In this document: in pieces, positions 26,280-37,960 of the stretch | Layout: every line of letters begins with the position of its first letter | How positions within the stretch are numbered: the first letter of the stretch is position 1 | Assembly: GCA_013398955.1 (NCBI GenBank) | Contig: VWPU01012116.1 | Location: 186,001 to 250,000 of the forward strand | Direction: 5' to 3' | Source: Callaeas wilsoni | Lineage: Eukaryota; Chordata; Aves; Passeriformes; Callaeidae | DNA length: 64,000 nt | Notes under the pieces: model-generated | Databases searched by the model: none | Told to the model about the DNA's origin: nothing | The model's input: the letters and a program-made list of their open reading frames with translations, nothing else | Position numbers and translations under genes: made by a program

Positions 26280-26319
26280 CTGTTACGCTACCCACCAGAG
26301 AAAATGATTGTCTGTGCCA
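26280..26319 (+). CDS. 40-bp micro-exon candidate
   Basis: An excellent acceptor (eleven pyrimidines then CCAG, ending at 26279) and an excellent donor (CCA|GTAAGTAC) frame 40 bases. Two of three frames are open; one reads LLRYPPEKMIVCA and another VTLPTRENDCLC. Both splice sites match consensus closely, which is unusual at this spacing by chance. There is no supporting neighbour exon on this strand, and 40 bases are too few to judge coding character. It could be a real micro-exon, a non-coding RNA exon or coincidence. Confidence 0.25.
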
Positions 26320-27402
26320 GTAAGTACTTAAAGAAATACAAAAAAAGGATCCTATAAGTAACAAGGGGAAAAAATTAAAATCTTTTTTTTGATTGTCATC
26401 AAGCATGGGCGAATCTGGATAGAGTTGCAGATTTCAGCAGAATTCCCACCCTCCAGTTTAACTGCTCCAGATTTCATTTTTCTTTTTCCAAAGTTTCACC
26501 TTCAGTTTTATCAGGTCAAGATAATAATCTCTGAGTTAATGAGTTTGAGAGCTGAGATTATCAGCTGTCAGTTAAATTTGGATGACAAAAATCATTAGAT
26601 TCTTTTTCTTTTAACTAACAACTCAAAGCCCATGTGCCTTTTCTCATTTGAAGTGAGCAAAACCTCCCTTAGGCATTTGTTTTCTTAGCTATACAAAACC
26701 TTTTGTAATTACTGACTTTAGCATCCCAGTCAAGATTTTGCAGAAACATGTCAGAGGCTTGTCATGTGTCTCTTTAGTTCTTATGTTCTCAACAAAGGTG
26801 ATATGCTGACAGGAGGTTATTAAGTATATTTTTGGCATCAGTAAAATTTCTGTCAAGTATTAGTATTTCTCTGCAAGTTTGGGAAATTTTTCTTGCGGGA
26901 CACTTTTCAACCTTCAGTGCACCAACTTTGGTTTTGAGGAGGAAGCACTGATGGGCCAGAGAGTTGTTTCAGCAAGAGATTCAAACTGCTCTGTCAAGAC
27001 CTTCATGTATTTTGTTACATGCCTCGTTGGACTGGCGTGTATGGTATCCTAATTGAGTGTCACTGAAATAGTTTTCCTTACAGCTGAAAGGCAGAAATCC
27101 AGCATGAATGCACTCAAGCCCAGGGAACGGTGGTTGGCTGAGTAGAGACCCACAGAGATGGTTTCATACCTTGTGTTCATACTGAATGACTTCATGAAGG
27201 ACGAAGGAAGCTAATTTCACTCCTCTCCTGGTTCTCCTCACCCCCTTACTGCAGTTATTTTCTGTCTGCTTCCCATGGCCCAGAAGCACTGCTGTCTCCT
27301 TCCAGCCCTCAAGGAATGTACAATAACCCCCAGTGACTGTACAAGTAGTTCCCTGCTTTTCACCTGGATGCCAACGAAGATTATCCTGCTGCATTCAGCC
27401 AT
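26320..27402. other. Non-coding stretch
   Basis: No gene, hairpin or recognised repeat. The 76-codon minus-strand frame at 27164-27394 has no splice support and runs up to the following CR1 fragment. Confidence 0.5.
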
Positions 27403-27512
27403 GGTGTGATCTCACCCTGAGCTCTATGTGCAGTTCTGGGCCCCACAGATTTAGAAGTATTTGAAGGTATTTGAAGGTGTCCAGAGGAGGGCAACAAAGC
27501 TGGTGAAATGCC
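27403..27512 (+). mobile_element. CR1 LINE fragment
   Basis: About 110 bases matching an internal part of avian CR1 ORF2 (GCAGTTCTGGGCCCC, then TCCAGAGGAGGGCAACAAAG). Both ends are missing. An 11-base unit TATTTGAAGG is duplicated inside it. Confidence 0.75.
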
Positions 27513-30189
27513 TAGTACAAACTGTAATGTAATTCTGGCCCCCTAAACATGCATGTTAATACAACCACTAACCTGTTTTTAAGATCTAGTGGGACCACAA
27601 AAAGAGATGTTTCTTTTTTTACTTTTCCAAAGAGAACTTGCTACCCTGCTTTCTGCTAAAGCAAGAAAAAAATTATTAAATCTCTCTAAAAATGTCTGTG
27701 TCTTCAGGAGGGAATAAGTACTTCTTTTTCAGCCCTGCTAATTTTTCAGTCTTTTCATATGACACGTCCCATTCTTTCCCAATCATCTACCAAAACAGTA
27801 TGTGGTTTGCAAGTCTGCTTCCTTTCTTCGTGGAAGAAAAGGAAACAGAAAATAGGTTCAGATGTGGAATCTGGTGTCATGACTGCTCTGTGTATTGATA
27901 GAATTTTTAGAAGAAGAGATATTGTGAAGAACACATCGGAAATTAATCCAAAATCTTTTGAACATATTGTATAAGTATGTAATATTAGGCTGCTTCTGTA
28001 AGAGTCATCCAACAAGAACTACACTACTTTACAAACACTTTGGTTTATATGTTCCAGGTTTTGAGGTTAAAAAATATTTGCAGAAGTCCAATTTCACCTG
28101 TAAATTCCTGTTTCTGGAAAACAACAATGACAATATTTAGTGGGGTAGAGGGGATAAACTTAGTGATACTGAACTGATCTCATGCTTTAATTTTCACTAG
28201 CATTCAAAAACATTAAATGCAGAGTGCTGACTTTTACTGATACAGGAAGCATAATGATGCTTGAATACCTATTCCTTCCTCCCTCCCTTTTTTCTAAAAA
28301 AGAATTCCGTGCTGTTTTTCTTTGCAAATATACATTCACGTTTAGACAAGAAGCAAGCTGCTTCCTTCTACCATACCACCTCTCAGAATCAGCAATTTTT
28401 GGACTGTTACCTCTTCTGAAAATAATCCTGTGCTCTTAATACAGCCTTTCACCTAAGATTCCTCCTCTTCAAAAGTTCTTGAGGTCCTCTCAGCAACAGC
28501 TTAAAAAAAAGGGGGGTTCTTATCTTTTCTCCTACTCTCTCAACCTAAAACCTAAACAGCAGCTCTCCTCCTCTCCTCCTACCTTCTAGACTCAGTATTT
28601 CAAAATAACTCTGGAACTGGGCAAGGCGAGAATTGCTTTACCCGTGCAGAATCACACCAACAAGCTTAAAGTGTTGGAAGAGTTTGGTAGAAAATCCGAG
28701 CTGGAGCATGGCTTAGCTGTAATGCTAAGCCAAAGAAAATGACATGACTTAACTAGTAGAACATAAAAAAAGAAAAATAGTGCAGCAAGTTTCTGGCAGC
28801 AGCTTGTTTATTCTAGCCACAACTGTTGGATCAAGCAGAATAAGTCACTCATGAGTTTGTGAGAGACTTTTGTGTCTATGCCACAGGGTGCAGTGGGAGC
28901 TGATGCCTGCCCTGCTGTTTCTCTCAACTTACTGTTTTTCCATATCACACTGGAAATATTAATTGTGTGTTATGAAAAAGTTCCAAATGTTGAAGAGAAA
29001 TAATAGGAAATCCTTGATATTTCACTTTCTTTGAAATGAATGAAAACTCAGCAAAATGCACTTAATAATACAGGACGAGGGCTTAAAAGGGATACAATGG
29101 AGTGTTTTCTGAATCATACTGTACTTCATATTCTTCAGTATTTTCATTTTTTTTTCTCCAACAGCTACAACTTTGCTGCCATTGCTAGGACTAAAAATCA
29201 TAATTTGTTTCAAGACCAAAAGAAGCATGGAAACTAAACTCTCTTCTTTAGGAGAAGAAATATTTTGTGTAGGTAAAACTGAAGGTTACTGCATTTTTTA
29301 CAGCTATATGTTTTCATTTTGGTGTTTGAAGCACTGCACTTGAAAGTAAGAATAAAATATTTCTATTGCTCCACAACTAAGACACACTTGATTGTATTAA
29401 TATAGTCAAGATTTTGAAATTTGAGTGTTTAAAATTGTCAGAGGTGAGGACTTTTTGTCCTGTTTCCTGTATTTTTATCACATTCTTCTCATTTTCATGG
29501 ATTTTTGTGGTCAAGTATTCAAAGTAAAGCAGATCATCATGTTTTTTTTCCAAGCACATTCTCCACTTCTCAATTAACCATATCACAGTTTAAACATATT
29601 CTGGAGTTTTACACCCCATGCCACAGCAATGCCAAACACTTGTTTATAACCAGGAACAAAGGAACAAGGGCAGAGCAGTGAAAGCTGAACTGAATGCTGC
29701 AACAGAAGAAGGTCTGGGGTGGTGGAAGGATTATGTCTTCAAAATGCAGTCTACAGAGAAGAAGCAAAACCGAGACTTTTTTTTTTTTTTTTGAGTCATA
29801 ACAGAAAATAACATAAAATAGAGGTAAAGGTGGAATTCAACACACAGTTTGAGAAATTTCAAAATTTCAAGTGCCTCTGTGTTGGAACATGTAGCTTCCA
29901 TTATAAGCAAAATGCAACAACAGTAACAGCAAAACCTAGAGAGCCTCTCAGCTCTCCGTGAGGAAGCCGCTCTCCTGAATAAGGTGGAGCCCAGTTTACA
30001 AATTTCTACACTACAAATACTTCTGTGAGTGTGCTCTTTGCCTTTCTTGGAGGACAGGTCTCATTCCCAAGGCCCTGCAGTACAACGTGCTGATGGGGAA
30101 TTCTCCTCGTGCCTTCTTTGGGAGAATGCCCATCGCTTCCTGCAAACTCAGGCAGTCAGTCCCCTTCCAAAGCATCTCCTTCTTGTAAG
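27513..30189. other. Non-coding stretch
   Basis: No gene is supported. It holds a 16-T run (29777-29792) and pyrimidine-rich sequence near 28500-28590. Open frames are under 90 codons with chance-like composition. Confidence 0.55.
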
Positions 30190-30841
30190 TCATATGAGGA
30201 GCAGCTGAAGGAACTGGGGTTTTTTAGCCTGGAGAAAAGGAGGATCAGAGGAGACTTTATCACTCTCTACAACCTGAAAAGGCTGTAACTAGGTGGGGGT
30301 TGGTCTCTTTTCCCAGGCAACCAGTGACAGGACAAGAGACTCCTTCAAGCTTCCCAGAATCACAGAATGAACTAGGTTGGAAAGGACTTCTAAGATCGTT
30401 TAGTCCAATCTATGACCTAACACCTCCTCATCAACTAAACCATGGCACTGAGTGCCACGTCCAGTCTTTTTTTAAACACATCCAGGGATGGTGACTCCAC
30501 CACCTCCCTGGGCAGATGATTCCAGCGCACAATCACTCTTTCAGTGAAGAATTTCTTTCTAACATCTAACCTAGACTTCCCTTAGCGCAGCTTAAGACTG
30601 TGTCCTCTCGTCCGTCAGTTGTTGCCCTCATGGGACATTCCAATTGGACATCAGGAAAAGGTGGTCAGGCATGGAAGCAGTCTGCCCAGGCAGGTAATGG
30701 AGTCACTGCCTCCGGAAGTGTTCAAGAAAAAACAGGAATTATTTAGTTGACAAGGTGGTACCTAGTCAAATGCTGGGCTTGATGATCCTGGAGGTCTTTT
30801 CCAGTCTAAATAATCTGTGATTCTATTCTATTCTGTGGTTC
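30190..30841 (+). mobile_element. CR1 LINE, interrupted by a second CR1
   Basis: The left part (30190-30353) carries the ORF2 C-terminal CR1 text (GAGCAGCTGAAGGAACTGGG, then TTTAGCCTGGAGAAAAGGAG). The right part (about 30630-30841) continues it from GGACATCAGGAAAAGG through TGATGATCCTGGAGG to a TCTGTGATTCTATTCTATTC tail. Between them lies a CR1 in opposite orientation. The copy is decayed and cannot be coding. Confidence 0.85.
30354..30629 (-). mobile_element. Antisense CR1 nested within CR1
   Basis: The interval begins with the reverse-complement 3' end (AGAATCACAGAATGAACTAG, GGTTGGAAAGGACTTCTAAG) and runs about 275 bases to GTGTCCTCTCGTCCGTCAG. It interrupts the plus-strand CR1 text, so it inserted later. 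It is a 5'-truncated copy. Confidence 0.8.
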
Positions 30842-31091
30842 TTAACATCAAACCAGTTTCTCACAAACATATCTAAAGTCCTATAATGAGATTAGACAAG
30901 CTTAAACCCATCTTATTTTTGAGAAAACAAGATTTATTGTTAACTTTGCTGTCTTTTACATGCTGCTAATTGGAATGTGGTATTTAAATAAATCCTCGCT
31001 TGTTACTGAAGAGTTATTTTATTTGGGTAAAATAAAATAGGCCTCAGAAGGTCCTATTTTGAAAACACTTACCATTTTCTCCTTTACTTAC
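30842..31091. other. Short non-coding spacer
   Basis: AT-rich sequence between the CR1 locus and the minus-strand exon candidate; its last bases are that candidate's intron start (GTAAGTAAAGG on the minus strand). Confidence 0.5.
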
Positions 31092-31328
31092 CAGCCACAA
31101 GAAAACTCATCACATAGTTTTTGTTTCTCCCAGCAGCTACATGGAAATACATTGCAAAGTCAAAGGTTGTAACGTTCTGAAAGAAAATCCTGGAGTTTTC
31201 CTGATCAGAACAATCCACTGGTGTATATTCTTTGAAATCCCAACCAAAGCTTTGCTTTCCTGACGAGTTGCACAGAATGACAATATCTGCCCAATCTGCT
31301 TTAATCCTTTCCCACATCACTCTCTGCA
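31092..31328 (-). CDS. Candidate internal coding exon, unidentified
   Basis: The exon ends at an excellent minus-strand donor, GCTG|GTAAGTAAAGG. The acceptor may be TTCAG (exon from 31328) or TTCAGTGCAG (exon from 31323), with a pyrimidine-rich stretch about 15-30 bases upstream. The single open frame gives about 78 residues of balanced composition, with Trp, Asp, Glu, Lys and Gly well represented. It includes WERIKADWADIVILCNSSGK near the start and FDFAMYFHVAAGRNKNYVMS near the end, leaving phase 1 at the donor. It looks much more protein-like than other open frames here. The W..I..ADIVILC pattern loosely recalls the SEFIR domain of IL-17 receptor-type proteins, but I would not name it. No partner exon is proven. 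Confidence 0.45.
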
Positions 31329-33446
31329 CTGAATCTCCGATTTATAAGGGCAAGTAAAAGCAACTTCCTCTTGGCTTGGCAAACATGGGATTATTTTGTT
31401 TCTCAGACACTTCAAAAGCATCTGTTGAAAAACACAAAACCCAGCAAAAACCTGCTTATAATTCATTCAAGGGAAATTTAGTATTCACAATTCCAGTAGA
31501 GCAAACATTAATGAAATTGACTTATAGCAGAAAGCTATTGATATCATTTGAAATGCTGAAAAATATAATTTATACCTATCTATGACTGTGTTTTTGTGCA
31601 CATTTAGATAAAACAGTCTTTATGGAACTGTGAGTCTGTAATGATATTGCAAGAAGACTATTTCTGTAAACTTTGAGCACATGAATGTTCTATTAACAGT
31701 TTCAGCAAATATTCAGCAGCATAAATTATGGAGCCAATCTAATTAAATTTGGCGTAATCTTGTTCTTCTTTCACACTAGTTATAATAAGAAAATGGTTTG
31801 ATGTGACCCTCAGGACAAGCTTTAGTAAATTATGTTAAAAGACATTCCAGCCTAGGAACGGCAATTCTCTCATTCACAAACCTCACACCACTTCAATTAA
31901 AAAAATTCTTGCCCATTCATACATTCTACTTGGGAAAAATCTGTGTAATTGTCTGTGGTATGAAAGAAGACTTCCAGACAAATTCAAGCCACATAGAAAC
32001 TATAGACATATCTTAAATAATTTTGACTGAAATTCCTTTGCTCTGAGTTATTATTTTTAGTAATATATTTTACTGTTTACAACTTAAGAAAATAAACGTT
32101 TAAAAGTCTGCAATAGAAAGATTGTCAATTTTTCTGACATTCAGAGCCACTTGATTTCTAAAGTCAGCTTTGTAATGCCTGTATCTCATAAGCTAGGACA
32201 AGCACTGTCATCTTGCTGAAGACTTTTATGTTGGAAAAGATTAATGATCACACTGTTTTTCTTACACTGTAAAAGGATCAGTCTTTCAAGTTCTTCAATG
32301 GGATTTTTTTTAATTAGATGTTTTTAAGTAAAAAAAGTCACTACTATATATTTTTAAAGTGTTTGTCTCTATCTGTGGCAATGACTGGGAGGTAAGTAAG
32401 CTACCTAAGAATAAGCGATTCCATTCATCTTGACAGGATGGAGACTCCATTGTGGGAGTCCGTAACTTCAGAGAGTCTCTCAGTCTCTGTGAAACAGTGA
32501 GTGAAAAAGCCTAGCCTGCAATTTTTTATCAATGGAATACAGCACAGAAACATTGCATTCCCTCTGCCTTTGGAGACCAGAAATATGATTAAAACGTTGA
32601 ATTATAGAAAGACAAAAGGAACAGTGTCTAATGAGTTTACCTAAAATAATTAATGAAGAACTTGAAGATCCATGTAGACTGCAATCAAGGATACTGAAAG
32701 TTAATGACAGGCAAGGACAGAAGAGAGATAAATTCACTAAATCAAACAGAAGGTACAACACAGTGAAGCTAATTAACTCCTTACACAGCTTGCCAAAGAC
32801 AGCTAAATTTCTATTACTGAAGTTGACTGCCAAGGCTGGATAATCATTTAAGTTATCATGCAAATTCCATCAAGAATTTACTCATGGAAGTCTAAGTATT
32901 ATTCAAATTAGACCGAATGACTGCTATGATGGGACTCTACACTTAGAAAATATGTTCCTTGAAGTGCAGTCCTTCAAAATTCACTACATTAAATCAGGTA
33001 AATTTTTTTTTTTTTATTATGCCTTGCAGATGCAGATCTGCAGATTCATTCAGATCTGCCAGGGAAGAGGGGTAAATGAAAAAGTGATCAAAACCCATCC
33101 TCTCCCTGGAACACCATATTTTAGAGGTCAGATCCTTTCCTCAGACCACTAACTTCCAGCAGCAGCCTGCTTTACAATCAACTACATATTCTTGCCATAC
33201 AAGTCTGGCCTTTCATTGTGCAGTCTTTGCTCTGGTCTTCCACTATGAGCAAGCCCTACTGCTACCCACATTCCCATTACGAGTGTTGACATCTCCCCAT
33301 CTTCTCCTGGGTACATCCTTGCTGTCCTAATTGTTTCATTACAATGCCACCCTGAACTCCAGGTGTTTCTCCCATGTAAACATGCTTAATAGGGAATTTT
33401 GTGTGTGATGATGCTATCTCCCACCTTCCAGAGCATTCCCACCTGG

Positions 33447-33482
33447 CCCAAATGGCAGGACCCTGACCCAAATGGCAGGACC
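33447..33482. repeat. Short direct repeat, 20-bp period
   Basis: CCCAAATGGCAGGACC occurs at 33447-33462 and again at 33467-33482, separated by TGA and one base. A local duplication. Confidence 0.85.
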
Positions 33483-34999
33483 AGCCTTCTTCCCTGCTGC
33501 TTTGCCATATATTTGCTAGAAAATTACACATTACACATATGGTCAACTGGGAACAGAGAGATAAAACATTTTCCACCAAACTGATGAAAATCCCTTCTGT
33601 CTTAAAATTTATTTGCTAACTCTTGTGTTATATTTGCCAAACAATATATCTCAGTTGCTCGATAATACATAATATTACAACATTGTAGTATACTATAAAA
33701 GTGAAGAATTTCCATGTAGAAATCTTGATATAACTGTATAATTTGCACATATACAAATAATAAATGTTAAGAGTGAGAACAAGGCACAAACAGCCAAATT
33801 AAAATAGAAACACTTTGGAGATTCTTGACTGCTCTACATTCTATAATAACCATTTTCAAAAAAATCACGACAGACATAATGACTTTTTGTTTGTCTGTTT
33901 GTTTGTATATATATTTTGTTTGAAAGTATGCAGCAATATTAATGTATTTTCACTCTTGCTGAATAATGTAAATATCTCCCCTTATTACAATATGGTACCT
34001 TGAACAATTTGTACGATTATATAAGGCACAAACAGTGGCAAATCAGGCCTACGTAGTTCTAATTAAATCTTCTAAGTACACTAAAGTACTCCAGGCTTTT
34101 GTTTTAAGCAATTGTCCCATTTTGTTTTGACAGCAGCATCAGCATAGTTCTTTCATCCTCCTTCTCCTCTGTTCAATCACTTACTTTATTTAGCACCTTT
34201 CTAAACACAGTTTCTTTGCTTTCAGCCTGGTACGTGTGGGATGAAAACCTCCCGCTCCGAGAAACACTTGTACGGGAAAAAAGCGCACCCACACACCTTC
34301 ACCCCTGCACACGCACAGCTCAGGGTGACACGCCATGCGTGAACATTTCAGAAATGCTAAATAAAAATTCATCATTGCATCTGATAAAAATAGACTCTGC
34401 CTTCCTGCTGCTCATTCCAGACACTGCCACTGCTGCCTGCTCTGCCCATGGTCACATCATCTTGCTTCCTGAACAGAAAGTAGGAGGAGGTGACAGCACT
34501 CGGGATAGGTCCATAGGCCTCTCCTTAGCAAGGAAGTGCTCATATGCTTGTTATCCTCCACCAGCCTCTTTTGGCAGCATGTTATATCGTATTCTGCAGT
34601 TGTATCTCTGTATATCTGATATAAGATATTTAAAGGAGAAAAAAATTCAAGCTGTCATATTTTTAAAATATATAATCTTTCAATATTTTTCTTGGAAAGC
34701 AAATATCAGGAATATAAAGGTATAAAAGAGTGTAAATGGACTCTCCAGGATTTAAAAAATCAAACAACTAAACTAAAATTCTGCAGCAGGGAAATAGTTG
34801 AAGTTGAGAAAATCTTTTGAAGGAATAATAAAATAATGGTATAATTTCCCCCTATCCCCTCTTGCCCTTGCTACAAGCACTTAAAGTCAAAATAACTCTT
34901 ATGAAAGTTAGTGAAAGAAGTGAAAGTTTGGTCCCCATTCATTGGTAGAGACTTTCAGACTTTCTTCTTCTTTTTCTTAATGTCACATCCACTTCATTT

Positions 35000-35090
35000 T
35001 TGTTGGGTTTGGTTTGGCTTGTTTGGGGGTTTGGGGGAGTTTTTTGTTTGTTTTTTTGGGGGGGAGAGTTTTTTGGTTTTTCTTTTCTTG
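35000..35090. repeat. G/T-rich tract with G-runs
   Basis: The plus strand is nearly all G and T. It contains G-runs of 3, 5, 5 and 7 bases, so G-quadruplex formation is possible, although one loop is long. It is the reverse-orientation counterpart of the A/C-rich tracts elsewhere. Confidence 0.7.
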
Positions 35091-36303
35091 TTGTTCATTT
35101 GGCCTCCAATAGAATAGCTGATAGTGTTTCTTCAGAGGTTGTTTCATACACTTAGGAGGTAATTCTCTCTATCAGAAATAACTAATGACCTTAGCAGACT
35201 TGTCAAAACTGCAAAGCTAACTCAGCTCTAAAGCAGACACAGGTTCCCAGGTCCCACTTGCTTTGCTGAAGCTCCACATACAAACACAGTTTTCTTCCTC
35301 TGCTTGTAATAAGCAGTGTCAAAAAAATTGACTACACATGAAAACGAGGCTTAAAATTTTAGGAAGACAAACTTTTTCTGGGGCTCTTCTTTTCAGCAAG
35401 AAAATCAGTTTTAAGAAGAGAAAATATTTTGAGTGACCTGTTAACCCTTCCTGAATAGATTAAATAAGGCATTATATTTAGCTCCTAAATTAATGTCTTC
35501 CAACTGTATTAGCACATGGTACACAATTTTGTTGAGTTTCTAAAAACACAGGTTTGCCTCTTTATTTCATTTTAATGAGTTAATTACACCAGTTCTGCAA
35601 TTAGACCAGAAACTAGCAGTACTGTTGTGTTTGAAGAATGCATTTTACTAATAGCAGCTGTTTGGATCACAAAAGTTAAAATGAAAGTATTTATACTTCT
35701 ATACCCTTAAAATATGCCTTTAAATATATATTAAATTACATTGTGAAAAATTTGGTGAATCTTCGTGTATAACTTATTAATTCTGCATCATATACTAAAC
35801 AGCACACAATTGTAATTCACCTGCCAATTCTAGTTTGTTTGTATATATTCTATTACTCATCATTGATTTTTTCCTCTTTTAAGCTGGACTTTAGTTGCCT
35901 AGAGTGCAAGGAAAGGGAGAAGTCTAAGAGAGGGAGGGAGAGAGAAAGAGTACAGTGCTAAAAAGAGTGAGAAAATCATTCTTTTTTCAGGTATAAGCAC
36001 TCATGAACTTCCAGCAAGGAGAATTTTTTTGCTGGGGAAGAAGTCATCTGTTAAATGCATGTAATGCACCATGTCAAGATTTACCTGCAGAGGAGTCTTG
36101 AAGATCTGAGAGGTCACGTTTCCAGACCTTCATCCTGTCCAGTAATTCCACTGGTTCAGGATGAAGAGAGTTTTACCAGGAACAGGAGTTCAATGAGCAG
36201 ACAGGAGTAACTCAGCCTTCACCTACTGCTGATGACCCGTGCTGTCTCACAGTGGATAAAGTGAGAGAAATGCTGTGCTGAGACACTGCATGTCACAGCC
36301 TGC

Positions 36304-36316
36304 GTGTGTGTGTGTG
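36304..36316. repeat. (GT)6 microsatellite
   Basis: Thirteen bases of alternating G and T; short and otherwise unremarkable. Confidence 0.8.
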
Positions 36317-37394
36317 CATTTGTGCCAGCTACTCACACCTTCCACAAGGCTCTTCAGGGGCAGGTGATAGGCAGGGCAGAGGATATCACGGTTTAAGCCA
36401 CAAAGAAAAAAAACAGGGGAGAGAGGAAGGAAAGGAGTGTGAAAAATCAGGCTGGATCCTAAGGATGACTACTGGAACCAGTGTTTCTCAAGAGTGAAAG
36501 CCATGGGTGCCAAGGCAATGGACACGGTACAAACCCAAGCTGCCCGGCCCCAGAAGTCATATAACACCCAGGAGTGTAGCATGAGGATACACTACACTCA
36601 GTTTGCTGTCTGGCTTCTCAGATCCTTTGAATGGATTGTTTTATAGGCTGAAAATATATTGGAGAAGAAGGAAATACCTAGTTTGTTTCATAATAAGTTT
36701 GTTATGCAGCTTGGTACCAGGTAAGAAAACGGATGAAATCAGTACATCATCAGTATTTTTTACCAAAAGTTTTCTTCTCATTTCATTTTGTCCTTATTAA
36801 GTTATAAATTATATTCCTGTCTTACAGGCCACCTGAAAGAAAGGTTCATCATTAGAAATATAAGCAGCAGCAGAAGCTTTTGCAGATAGGAACACTTCAG
36901 ACCTTAAATAGTAATCACCTGTTAGTGATTTCCTTTAGAGTATTTGGAAGTTTAACTATCTGAATCTATAATTCTGCTTATCCTCTGCTTTTCATCTGCC
37001 TCTGTTCATTCCATAAGATAACTCATATTTCCTCCATCTGTCCTAGACAAAACTATCTCCTTAAATGTGAATACTTTAAAGCTGTCGCTGTAGACTTTCT
37101 ATAGTCCTATGCAATTGCATCCTGTGATGATTTCCAAATCGCATTATCTCAAAATTTCATCCATCACATTTACAATGTGAGAAACAAAAAACAAAGTCAC
37201 AAAACTCTTGGATCTAGATTTAACTACTAGGTGTCACAGCAGTCATGTTGGATAGTAGAGATAATACCACATTGTAGTTAAACTAAATTTCCAAGTAGTG
37301 GCTGCAGTGGCATAGAATTATGGAAGAGTAGCTGAGAAGATGAAATATTTTTGGCTTATAGAGGTAGCAGAATACTTGCCCTCAAAAAAAAAGT

Positions 37395-37960
37395 TTAACC
37401 CATTAGATTCCAGTTGTGCCCCCTTAGCATTTCCCTATTTGTGTAGGCATAATTGAAATGGTCACCCTTGTGCCATGTTTTCTTGTTTTCAAGGTGTTTC
37501 CTGTCCATATAATTGCACACCATTTGTTTGTCAGCCCAGTCCACTTCCTCGCTCACATGTGAGTTGTCATCTCGCTTTCCTGTCGCAGCTCCCCTCACCA
37601 GCCTGCTGGCAAGGATGTTTCTCCCCTCTGATTCCCTGTGCTCAGGTGGATTCTGTCTCTTTGTAGCATTCCTTGATCAGTAAAAGAGCCCATGGTGATA
37701 AATGGCAACGTGTTGTTGACACCAGACGTGCAACTCAGTCTTGGCCCACGGAATTGTCCCCCTTTCCCCAGGACTTTTCCCTTCTTCAGCAGAATCAAGA
37801 AGACACCACCTAAGCTGTCTGTGTCCTTGATGATCCCCTCCAGCACCATGTACTCATGCCTGAGGTGCTCCAGGTCTCTCCTGGATTGATCTTTGGTGTA
37901 CGTGTGAAAAAGCAGCAGGGCAAGCCTCAGCAGTCTCCCTGCAGCACGCTAAAGTCCACC
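37395..37960 (-). other. Unidentified block with two adjoining open frames
   Basis: On the minus strand the block reads through two overlapping frames: an upstream one of 84 or more codons containing FHTYTKDQSRRDLEHLRHEY just before it, then a second of about 67 codons containing KRDDNSHVSEEVDWADKQMV. The frames adjoin near 37595-37598, as if one reading frame had been shifted. Composition is richer in Gly, Arg, Asp and Glu than nearby chance frames, and the DNA is more GC-rich than its flanks. It might be a decayed retroelement or endogenous retrovirus internal segment, or a pseudogene. I recognise no domain and do not assign a function. Confidence 0.3.

Larger units (their letters stand above)
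31329..37394. other. Non-coding stretch with one long open frame
   Basis: No supportable gene. It holds a 20-bp-period duplication (33447-33482), a G/T-rich tract with G-runs (about 35000-35090), a GA-rich patch (35926-35950) and a short GT repeat (36304-36316). A 170-codon plus-strand open frame at 34216-34725 follows a good acceptor-like site (TTTCTTTGCTTTCAG at 34225), but its second half is AT-rich with chance-like composition. Confidence 0.5.

Noticed and set aside
32480..32863. 127-codon minus-strand and 70-codon plus-strand frames
   Set aside because: They overlap on opposite strands, have chance-like composition and no splice support.
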